A stretch of 9,726 bases of DNA, taken from the NCBI GenBank assembly GCA_965653495.1, contig CBFHAJ010000138.1, forward strand, positions 1-9,726, in the 5' to 3' direction. The DNA comes from AG41 sp965653495 (GTDB lineage: Bacteria; Gemmatimonadota; Gemmatimonadetes; Gemmatimonadales; GWC2-71-9). Every line of letters begins with the position of its first letter. Within the stretch, counting starts at the first letter, position 1. The notes under the pieces were generated by a model. It saw only the letters and a list, made by a program, of their open reading frames with translations, was not told the DNA's origin and did not search any database. Position numbers and translations under genes: made by a program. Of the stretch, positions 1 through 4,907 are shown one piece after another.

Positions 1-497
1 GCGATCACTTCGGGATCGCCTTCCCCCAGGCGCCGCAGCACCTCGACGGAGGTCCCGAGCGCGCCGAGCGGGTTGCCCACCACGTGGGCGATCCCGGCCG
101 CGAGCCGGCCGATGCTCGCGAGCTTCTCCGAGCGCACCAGCTGGCCCTGTGCGTCGAGGAGATGGTCGGTCATGCGGTTCAGGCGCTCGGCGAGGGTCGA
201 GAAGTCCCTCGTCTCGGCATCGGGCGCCCGCCGCGCGAGGTCCCCCTCCGCCACCGCGTCCGCCGTCGCCACCACCCGGTCCAACGGCCGCAGCACGAGG
301 CGGTGCACCAGCGAGCCGCCGAACACCACGAACACCCCCACCTCGAGGGCCACCAACACCATGAGGAGGACGAACGTGCGTTCGGGAGCCAGGGTGTTCA
401 CCACCAGCATCGTCGCCACGCCCACCAGGAGCGCGGCGGCGGCGAGGAACGACAGATAGAAGAGCAGCTCGGTCCGGAGCGCGGGCTTGGCCGGCAT
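1..497 (-). CDS. Sensor histidine kinase, N-terminal part (runs off the left edge)
   Basis: Reading leftward from the ATG at 497, 165 codons stay open to the window edge, so the C-terminal ATPase domain is not visible. Two hydrophobic segments (about residues 11-34 and 41-60) are separated by a loop of only a few residues, so there is no real periplasmic sensor domain. A HAMP linker follows (about 61-113, with LRPLDRVV and GDLARR), then a HisKA dimerisation helix with SEKLASIGRLAAGIAH. The phospho-acceptor is His138. The H-box reads HVVGNPL, where the family normally has an acidic residue directly after His; here Val139 is a GTG codon, one base from GAG. Kinases of this type usually pair with an NtrC-like regulator, which would lie beyond the edge. 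The gene starts 92 nt after the minor pilin operon and has no clear Shine-Dalgarno. An in-frame TTG at 506 is the only other start before a stop. The substrate and signal cannot be told. Confidence 0.88.
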   Translation of the reverse strand, partial: MPAKPALRTELLFYLSFLAAAALLVGVATMLVVNTLAPERTFVLLMVLVALEVGVFVVFGGSLVHRLVLRPLDRVVATADAVAEGDLARRAPDAETRDFSTLAERLNRMTDHLLDAQGQLVRSEKLASIGRLAAGIAHVVGNPLGALGTSVEVLRRLGEGDPEVI

Positions 498-516
498 GGA
501 GGGCAATACTCAGTGG

Positions 517-588
517 CAAGCCGTAAGGCGCAAGCCGTAAGAGGGTGCCGCGGTGACTTGCGGCTTACGGCTTACGCCTTATGGCTTG
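517..588. repeat. GGCTTAC-rich inverted repeat (25-bp arms)
   Basis: The arms at 517-541 and 564-588 are reverse complements with two mismatches, around a 22-nt spacer. Both are built from short reiterated words such as GCCGTAAG and GGCTTACG. The element starts 1 nt beyond the pilX stop codon and lies before the next kinase gene. As RNA it would form a long hairpin, but no T-run follows it on the minus strand, so a standard intrinsic terminator is not evident. It could be a dispersed intergenic repeat, an mRNA-stabilising hairpin or a non-canonical terminator. Confidence 0.8.
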
Positions 589-589
589 C

Positions 590-1654
590 CTAATACGTCG
601 GCCAATTGTCGACCCAGGCGTTCGTGTATCCCACCAGCTGACCCATGCCTGCCATCGCTTTGGCGACGTTGCACGAGTTGTAGTTGAAGGACTTGGTGCC
701 GTTGCCCACGTCCTGCGGCGGCAGCGTGGCGCCCAGCTTGACGTTCAGTCCCGTCACGGTGGCGCCGTTCACACTGTTGTTGCCGTTGGAGGTGAGATTG
801 TCTCCCACCAGCAACACGCCGTTCCAGGTGATGTTGCCGCTGATCGTGAGGCTGCCGGTGACGATCAATGTCCCTTGGCCGTCGCCCGGGAGGGCGAAGT
901 TGCCGTTGACGAGGATCGTGGGCCAATAGTTGGGATTCGTGAACGACGGCCACGCGCCTGGCGGAATGGTCACGTCGGGCGTGAGCGCCGCACCGGCCGA
1001 GATCCCGGCCCAGTCGATCTTGACCGAGTCGCCCATCTGCGCCGGCGTCGGGGCCACCGTATCGACGGGCGGATTGCCCTGAGGCGCGAGCGGGCCACCG
1101 TTCTGTGTGTAACCCGGATTCCCGGGGACGGCGACCCCGGGCATGGCGGGCTGCTTGCCGCATTGGTCCACGCCGCTGCCCATGGACGAGGAGCCGTTCT
1201 TGTGCAGCCCGGTAAGGCTGGTCCAGCCGGCGAGCACGTTCATCGACCCGGCCTGCCACACGGCGTACTCCGCGACGGTGCGCTCGGCGCGGGGCGCGCC
1301 GGACAGGGCCGCGAGGGTGCTGACGCCGTGCGAGCGCACGGCGTAGCCGTAGCGACCGGCCACGCTGTCGGCGCGCACGCGCGTAAGCACCACGTCGGCG
1401 TAGCCGCCCGGCTGCGTCACGCGGGTGGATTCGGCGGCGGCGGGGGGCGCCGCCGTAAACCCGAATGAGTCGCGCTTGGCGAGAAACACCTCGAGCCCCG
1501 TTTCGGCGAGCGTGAAGGCATCGAGCGCGGATTCGTCATTGGCGTAGACGCGACGCTCGCTCGACAGCGCGGCAAAGCCCGCGGCCAGCAGGATCGCCAG
1601 CACCAGGACGATCAGCAGCACCATTGGCAGCGCCACTCCGGTGCGGCCGCTCAC
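590..1654 (-). CDS. pilX: PilX-like minor pilin with large beta-solenoid-like C-terminal region
   Basis: This 354-residue protein begins with a short basic stretch and the hydrophobic helix GVALPMVLLIVLVLAILLA, as in PilX and GspK N-termini. It has no Glu at mature position 5, as in GspK, the pseudopilin of the tip. The GTG start at 1654 overlaps the pilW stop (GTGA), so the two are translationally coupled; an ATG at 1624 would delete part of the signal and is rejected. Residues about 40-135 look like the PilX stalk. Residues about 245-310 contain short repeated strands (LIVTGSLTISGNITWNGVLL, then VGDNLTSNGNN) that suggest a beta-solenoid like bactofilin-type or polymer-forming domains. Two cysteines (165 and 328) could pair. 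The protein is much longer than typical PilX (about 170-200 residues). It is last in the fimT-pilV-pilW-pilX order. The PilX name rests on position and N-terminus, so it is moderately sure. Confidence 0.8.
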   Translation of the reverse strand: MSGRTGVALPMVLLIVLVLAILLAAGFAALSSERRVYANDESALDAFTLAETGLEVFLAKRDSFGFTAAPPAAAESTRVTQPGGYADVVLTRVRADSVAGRYGYAVRSHGVSTLAALSGAPRAERTVAEYAVWQAGSMNVLAGWTSLTGLHKNGSSSMGSGVDQCGKQPAMPGVAVPGNPGYTQNGGPLAPQGNPPVDTVAPTPAQMGDSVKIDWAGISAGAALTPDVTIPPGAWPSFTNPNYWPTILVNGNFALPGDGQGTLIVTGSLTISGNITWNGVLLVGDNLTSNGNNSVNGATVTGLNVKLGATLPPQDVGNGTKSFNYNSCNVAKAMAGMGQLVGYTNAWVDNWPTY

Positions 1655-2493
1655 TTGATCTGGTTGTTGAAGTACACGGCGGTCACCACCTGCGCCTGGC
1701 GCGGCGCCGTCGTGCCTTCCGGCGCCCGATCACTCTGGCTCGTCAGGCTCAACTCCAGACCGCGCATGTTGCTCAACGGGTTCGGCGGCGCGGTCTGAGC
1801 GGTGTCGCTGCCGGGCACGAAGAAACGAAACTTGGCGGTCGGGTCGAACGGTGCCACCAGCTCGTCCGCCTGGCCGGTGGCGACCACGGTCCGCCACAAC
1901 GCGGTCCGGCCGGGAAGCGCGGCCGACACCTTGAACTCGTAGGTGAGGCGCTGCACCAGAAACAGCGGCGTTCCCACCGCGGTGACGGTCGGAAGGGTCG
2001 AGGGCAACGGGGGCTGGACCGAGACCACGCGGCCGCCGGGCAGCACCCGTACGTTCGCGCCGACGCAAATCCCGGGATTGTCGGCGACCACCGAGGCGCC
2101 CGCCTCCACGTAGGCGATGTTGCCGAGCGAGTCACGCCACGCATACCCCGAGAACCCGGCGGTCGCGAACGCCACCGAGTCGACTGGAAAGAGCGACACC
2201 GTCGTCTGACCGGGCGAGTTGGCGCAGACGATGCCGATGGCGTAGGGCGCCCGCACGGTGACCTGGGTCGGGCTCGCCCACACCACGCCACCGGTCGCCT
2301 CCACCATGCGCAAGTCGGACAAGGCAGCGTTGATCGCCATGCGAGATACGAGGCGGGCCCTACGCAATTGCCCTTCCCCGTCGTAGAAGCGCGACTGCGA
2401 GAGGAACAGGCGCGCCAGCGCCGCGCCGATCACGCCCAGCACCACCATGCCGACCATCAGCTCGGCGAGCGTAAAGCCGCGTTTGCCGGTCAC
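1651..2493 (-). CDS. pilW: PilW-like minor pilin (prepilin-type N-terminus)
   Basis: This 280-residue prepilin has a class III leader: MTGKRG is followed by FTLAELMVGMVVLGVIGAAL, with cleavage expected after Gly6 and Glu at mature position 5. The single N-terminal helix is followed by a long, mostly beta C-terminal part, the size and arrangement usual for PilW/GspJ-like minor pilins. The prepilin peptidase PilD would process it at the inner membrane, and it would join the FimT/PilV/PilW/PilX complex that primes pilus assembly. The GTG start at 2493 overlaps the upstream stop as GTGA, and its own stop overlaps the next gene in the same way, so it is an internal gene of a tightly coupled operon. 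Cysteines fall in IVCAN and GICVG, possibly a disulfide. The family call comes from leader, length and position; the C-terminal domain itself was not recognised. Confidence 0.85.
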   Translation of the reverse strand: MTGKRGFTLAELMVGMVVLGVIGAALARLFLSQSRFYDGEGQLRRARLVSRMAINAALSDLRMVEATGGVVWASPTQVTVRAPYAIGIVCANSPGQTTVSLFPVDSVAFATAGFSGYAWRDSLGNIAYVEAGASVVADNPGICVGANVRVLPGGRVVSVQPPLPSTLPTVTAVGTPLFLVQRLTYEFKVSAALPGRTALWRTVVATGQADELVAPFDPTAKFRFFVPGSDTAQTAPPNPLSNMRGLELSLTSQSDRAPEGTTAPRQAQVVTAVYFNNQIK

Positions 2494-2891
2494 GGCTTCT
2501 TGTTGAAGGGGTTGTTGCCCGGCTTGGTGCGCTGTAAGACCAGGGTATCGGGCCGGAACACGGGGTTGAGCGGCGTGACGACGATCGTTACGCGCTTGAG
2601 CTTGGGCGACAGGCTGTCGACCGTGACCTTCCTCGTGTACGGCAGGGGCGGCTTGTTCACCGTGATCGTGCCGGCTTTGGCCTTGAGTGAGTCGAACGGC
2701 AGCGCGGCGAACTGATTCAGCTGCTGCGCCAAGACCGCGTCACGCGCGCCGCCCCCCGACAGCGTGTAGAACCGCTGCGCCAGCACGAAGTTCAACCGCG
2801 CCACGCCCGCCAGCACGAACGCGAGCAGCGTCATCGCCACCATGATCTCGATGAGCGAGAACCCGGCGTCCGGTCGCTTGGCGGGCATCAT
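2490..2891 (-). CDS. pilV: PilV-like minor pilin
   Basis: A 133-residue prepilin with leader MMPAKRPDAG, then FSLIEIMVAMTLLAFVLAGV; cleavage is expected after Gly10 and Glu sits at mature position 5. FSLIE(I/V)MVAM is the usual PilV/GspI-type beginning. The C-terminal part ends in a short beta-rich segment and a basic tail (NPFNKKP). Two consecutive ATG codons (2891 and 2888) could start it. The first overlaps the fimT stop as ATGA and is chosen because all joints of this operon use 4-nt overlaps. No strong Shine-Dalgarno is visible, in line with coupling to fimT translation. The stop overlaps the pilW GTG. The protein would be part of the minor pilin initiation complex; the exact subunit identity is inferred mostly from gene order. 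Confidence 0.84.
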   Translation of the reverse strand: MMPAKRPDAGFSLIEIMVAMTLLAFVLAGVARLNFVLAQRFYTLSGGGARDAVLAQQLNQFAALPFDSLKAKAGTITVNKPPLPYTRKVTVDSLSPKLKRVTIVVTPLNPVFRPDTLVLQRTKPGNNPFNKKP

Positions 2892-3337
2892 GGGACCCGC
2901 ACCCAGCCGGCCCGGGACATCGTGACCCGGCGCGAATAGCCACCCGCCCAGAGCGATACGATGAGGGCGCTGGACGTGAACCCGGAGGGAAACAGGTCGA
3001 CCGGCGAGACCGAGAACGACACCGAATCGAGCCGGTACGCGTCGCCCACGCCGAGCGCGCGCGTCGACAGCACCGTGCCGCTGACGCGATCACTCAACGT
3101 GATCGACTGGCGGTCCGCCCCCAGCGCGACGCGGATCGGCTTGCGCTCACGGGCCGCGGCGCTGAGCGCGAGCGACAGGTCCTGAGACACGACGGTGGCG
3201 GCCTGGTTGACGCGAGAGTGGGTCGTGATGCGAGAGATGGTGGGGAACGCCATCGCCGTCGCGAGCCCCAACAACGAGACGACGATCAGCAATTCGAGCA
3301 GGGAAAAGCCTGCCGCACGACGGAGAGGGGGGCGCAT
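2888..3337 (-). CDS. fimT: FimT/GspH-like minor pilin, first gene of minor pilin operon
   Basis: This 149-residue prepilin has leader MRPPLRRAAG followed by FSLLELLIVVSLLGLATAMAFP, cleavage after Gly10 and Glu at mature position 5. The rest resembles GspH/FimT: a helix with HSRVNQAATVVSQDLSLALSAA, then strands with RKPIRVAL and QSITLSD, ending in GGYSRRVTMSRAGWVRVP. Some FimT proteins bind DNA in natural transformation; a basic C-terminus is present here (RR and a further R), but that role is only a possibility. The ATG at 3337 is preceded by AAGGA at 3353-3357, 15 nt away, which is long. That putative ribosome site directly follows the closing helix of a c-di-GMP riboswitch, so this gene, and by coupling the next three, is likely regulated by c-di-GMP. 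Confidence 0.88.
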   Translation of the reverse strand: MRPPLRRAAGFSLLELLIVVSLLGLATAMAFPTISRITTHSRVNQAATVVSQDLSLALSAAARERKPIRVALGADRQSITLSDRVSGTVLSTRALGVGDAYRLDSVSFSVSPVDLFPSGFTSSALIVSLWAGGYSRRVTMSRAGWVRVP

Positions 3338-3357
3338 GTCGCGATATCGTGGTCCTT

Positions 3358-3440
3358 GCAGCTGGGCTGTCTCGTTACGGCTGGAGACCCCGTGGCTTTG
3401 CGAACCGCCGTCACCGGCGGGTAGCCCTCAGAACTGAGAA
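3358..3440 (-). promoter_or_regulatory. c-di-GMP-I (GEMM) riboswitch in the fimT leader
   Basis: On the minus strand the core CGCAAAGCCACGGGG (about 3388-3402) matches the GEMM-I signature. Before it lies a perfect 6-bp hairpin, CCGCCG/CGGCGG (3415-3420 with 3405-3410), capped by a GNRA tetraloop GTGA (3411-3414), as the family requires. After it comes the second hairpin, GTCTC/GAGAC (3384-3388 with 3369-3373), and the conserved AGCC. A closing helix CAGTT/AGCTG (3432-3436 with 3359-3363, one G-U pair) encloses everything. The segment AGGGC before the first hairpin aligns with A18-G19-G20-G21-C22 of the Vibrio Vc2 aptamer, so the selectivity base is G, which favours c-di-GMP over cGAMP. No terminator follows; the closing helix abuts AAGGA, which suggests control of translation. 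The ON/OFF direction is not evident. Confidence 0.9.
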
Positions 3441-3455
3441 CGCGAAGCCCGGCGC

Positions 3456-3471
3456 GGCAAAAACTGAGCCC
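3456..3471 (-). promoter_or_regulatory. Sigma-54 -24/-12 promoter of the minor pilin operon
   Basis: The minus strand reads GGGCTCAGTTTTTGCC: GG and GC are separated by exactly 10 nt, with TTGC at the -12 element. Transcription would start near 3445, a few bases before the riboswitch, so the whole leader would be transcribed. The element resembles those of the two pilA genes (GGGC at -24, TTGCC at -12). The -24 half (GGGCTC for TGGCAC) is less canonical. Confidence 0.62.
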
Positions 3472-3517
3472 CTTGCCGTGTGTGCGCGGAGCGAAACAGC
3501 GGGAGTGTATAAATAGC

Positions 3518-3547
3518 TGCATTATGCATGATTGTATGCATAATGCA
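3518..3547. repeat. 12-bp perfect palindrome, possible activator binding site
   Basis: TGCATTATGCAT (3518-3529) is exactly reverse-complementary to 3536-3547 across a 6-nt spacer. It is AT-rich in a GC-rich setting. Its centre lies about 85 bp upstream of the start expected from the sigma-54 element at 3456-3471, a typical place for an enhancer site of an NtrC-family activator such as PilR. It also directly follows the pilA hairpin, so it could instead be part of that 3' end. Confidence 0.55.
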
Positions 3548-3575
3548 CGAGCGGCGGGGGTGTCCCCGCCGCTCG
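3548..3575 (-). terminator. GC-rich hairpin after pilA copy 1
   Basis: A perfect 12-bp stem CGAGCGGCGGGG/CCCCGCCGCTCG with a 4-nt loop lies 26 nt past the pilA stop. The counterpart after the second copy has the same core. Here, however, the stem is followed on the minus strand by GTGCATTATGC and not a T-run, so termination may be weak and some transcripts may read into the minor pilin operon. Confidence 0.65.
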
Positions 3576-3601
3576 CTGTCTGCCTTACACGACCGCGGTG
3601 G

Positions 3602-4000
3602 TTACTGGCAGGCGGGCGCGCCCTCGGTCGTCGCCGGTGCCACTGGCGCCGTGTTCACGAAGATCGCGCAGGTGATGCCTGCGAGGTTGACGTTGGTCAT
3701 GGTCGCGCTCCAACCACCAGCCGCAGCGGTCGGACCCGTCAGCACGTTCCCCTGCGTCACGCAGAAGTTGACCGTGCCCGGGGTCGCCGGGTTGGTACAC
3801 GAGGTCGTGTTGCTGTACTTCACCGAGTCGGCGAAATACGCCTCTTCGGCCGTCACCAGGTTCCGAAGGTCCGACTTCATGGAGGCGATGTACGCCTTCG
3901 CCTTCGTGTTGGCGAACTTCGGGATCGCGATGGCGGCGAGAATGCCGATAATCACCACCACGATCAAGAGCTCAATGAGCGTGAAACCCTTGCGATTCAT
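3602..4000 (-). CDS. pilA: Major type IV pilin PilA, copy 1
   Basis: This 132-residue prepilin has leader MNRKG and mature start FTLIELLIVVVIIGILAAIA, with Glu at mature position 5; PilD would cut after Gly5 to leave 127 residues. The mature N-terminal 57 residues align without gaps to Geobacter PilA (IPKF, KAYIASMKSDLRNLVTAEEAYFAD), after which a globular part of about 70 residues follows. Four cysteines (in SCTN, NFCVT, TCAIF and ACQ) could form two disulfides. The start is set by GGAGG 9 nt before the ATG and by the leader. A sigma-54 element lies about 75 bp upstream and a hairpin follows the stop. The protein differs from copy 2 at only three residues near the C-terminus (Thr for Ser, Ile for Val, terminal Gln for Lys), and the shared 5' DNA is practically identical. 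Either copy could be the main fibre subunit. Confidence 0.95.
   Translation of the reverse strand: MNRKGFTLIELLIVVVIIGILAAIAIPKFANTKAKAYIASMKSDLRNLVTAEEAYFADSVKYSNTTSCTNPATPGTVNFCVTQGNVLTGPTAAAGGWSATMTNVNLAGITCAIFVNTAPVAPATTEGAPACQ
3702..3994 (-). repeat. 293-bp block identical to 4385-4677 (pilA copy 1)
   Basis: This block of pilA copy 1 matches 4385-4677 base for base, offset 683. Outside it the copies differ: 13 changes in the 100 bases at 3602-3701, one change at 3995, and largely dissimilar 5' leaders. The sharp edges suggest gene conversion of an older tandem duplication. Confidence 0.9.
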
Positions 4001-4073
4001 AAGTCTCTGCCTCCAATGCTTGCCATGGCCAGCTTTGAAATGACAGCCCTATCGACAGCCCCAACCCACGAAA

Positions 4074-4089
4074 GGCAAGGGACATGCCC
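4074..4089 (-). promoter_or_regulatory. Sigma-54 -24/-12 promoter of pilA copy 1
   Basis: The minus strand reads GGGCATGTCCCTTGCC, with GG and GC separated by 10 nt and a full TTGC at -12. The expected start is near 4063, giving a leader of about 63 nt before the ATG at 4000. The distance to the gene is nearly the same as in copy 2, although the intervening sequence is not conserved. Confidence 0.75.
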
Positions 4090-4232
4090 CCGTAAGGCGA
4101 ACGCGGCATAACTACCTGCTCCGCATGGACATTACAGTACCCGCGACGCCGTCAAGCGAGCCTTTTGCTGTGCTGCGTTTTGCAAGCGGGGAGGCGTCCT
4201 GCCAGCCAGCCGCTCGGCATCGCAAGACGAAA

Positions 4233-4257
4233 AGCGGCGGGGACAGGCCCCGCCGCT
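4233..4257 (-). terminator. Intrinsic terminator of pilA copy 2
   Basis: On the minus strand AGCGGCGGGG pairs with CCCCGCCGCT (10 bp, 5-nt loop) and is followed by TTTTCGTCTT, a usable T-tract. It lies 27 nt past the stop of the pilA copy at 4285-4683. It should end a monocistronic pilin transcript before the promoter of copy 1. Confidence 0.82.
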
Positions 4258-4284
4258 CGTCGCATGCCCTACACCGCCGTGTGG

Positions 4285-4683
4285 TTACTTACAGGCGGGC
4301 GCGCCCTCGGTCGTCGCGGGCGCCACTGGCGCCGTGTTGACGAAGATCGCGCACGTCACACCAGCGAGGTTGACGTTCGACATCGTCGCGCTCCAACCAC
4401 CAGCCGCAGCGGTCGGACCCGTCAGCACGTTCCCCTGCGTCACGCAGAAGTTGACCGTGCCCGGGGTCGCCGGGTTGGTACACGAGGTCGTGTTGCTGTA
4501 CTTCACCGAGTCGGCGAAATACGCCTCTTCGGCCGTCACCAGGTTCCGAAGGTCCGACTTCATGGAGGCGATGTACGCCTTCGCCTTCGTGTTGGCGAAC
4601 TTCGGGATCGCGATGGCGGCGAGAATGCCGATAATCACCACCACGATCAAGAGCTCAATGAGCGTGAAACCCTTGCGGTTCAT
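4285..4683 (-). CDS. pilA: Major type IV pilin PilA, copy 2
   Basis: A 132-residue prepilin with the same leader (MNRKG), the same mature N-terminus and the same four cysteines as the neighbouring copy, ending in PACK instead of PACQ. The frame is open further upstream to an ATG at 4758, but that would lie within the -12 promoter element and would bury the leader peptide; the ATG at 4683, preceded by the purine-rich AGGGGGAAGGGA, is correct. A sigma-54 element lies 72 bp upstream, and a hairpin with a T-tract follows, so it forms its own transcription unit. This copy lies next to the pilS-pilR-glycosyltransferase unit and has the more canonical promoter (GGGCAC) and terminator, so it may be the more strongly expressed one; that is inference. 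The protein would form the pilus fibre after export and cleavage at the inner membrane. Confidence 0.95.
   Translation of the reverse strand: MNRKGFTLIELLIVVVIIGILAAIAIPKFANTKAKAYIASMKSDLRNLVTAEEAYFADSVKYSNTTSCTNPATPGTVNFCVTQGNVLTGPTAAAGGWSATMSNVNLAGVTCAIFVNTAPVAPATTEGAPACK
4385..4677 (-). repeat. 293-bp block identical to 3702-3994 (pilA copy 2)
   Basis: The partner of the block in pilA copy 1. It covers the leader from codon 3, the whole N-terminal helix and most of the globular part. The left part of the gene (4285-4384) carries the 13 differences, 3 of the 11 changed codons being non-synonymous. Confidence 0.9.
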
Positions 4684-4753
4684 GTGTCCCTTCCCCCTAT
4701 GGAAACGAACGAGTGTCTTGACCGAAGTGTCCCGACAACCCGCGGCGACTAGA

Positions 4754-4769
4754 GGCAAGCGGTGTGCCC
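4754..4769 (-). promoter_or_regulatory. Sigma-54 -24/-12 promoter of pilA copy 2
   Basis: The minus strand reads GGGCACACCGCTTGCC against the consensus TGGCACG-N4-TTGCW: GGCAC is matched at -24, TTGC at -12, and the GG-N10-GC spacing is exact. The expected start is near 4743, about 60 nt before the ATG. Pilin promoters activated by PilR with sigma-54 are well known in Pseudomonas, and pilR lies in this window. An imperfect AT-rich dyad (4784-4813) lies just upstream. Confidence 0.8.
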
Positions 4770-4886
4770 GACCGGCAGAACAGCCTTAACTATATGTTGA
4801 ATTTCATGTTAGGTTACGGGTAGTCGTCCGACGGACGCTCAGACGGTCCCCGCGTTTTGCAACATCGAGGGGGTCCTGCACGTAGC

Positions 4887-4907
4887 GAAACGCCAGCTCA
4901 GCGTTTC
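4887..4907 (-). terminator. Short hairpin at the end of the glycosyltransferase gene (weak)
   Basis: GAAACGC and GCGTTTC form a perfect 7-bp stem with a 7-nt loop that spans the stop codon at 4898-4900. There is no T-run after it, so it is at best a weak end signal for the pilS-pilR-glycosyltransferase transcript. Confidence 0.35.

Noticed and set aside
1624..2715. Plus-strand reading frame of 363 codons opposite pilW and pilV
   Set aside because: The composition is Arg/His/Gly-rich without domain signals; the coupled minor pilin frames on the other strand explain the region.
4091..4232. TTGACG followed by TAATGT on the minus strand as a sigma-70 promoter of pilA copy 1
   Set aside because: The spacing is only 15 nt and the boxes are poor; the sigma-54 element closer to the gene is better.
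3602..4683. The tandem pilA pair as an assembly duplication
   Set aside because: Thirteen differences in the 3' ends, different leaders and different hairpin loops show two real copies, although long reads would settle it.
4285..4758. Longer form of pilA copy 2 starting at 4758
   Set aside because: The start lies inside the -12 promoter element and would place 25 residues before the prepilin leader; the ATG at 4683 has a ribosome site and matches copy 1.
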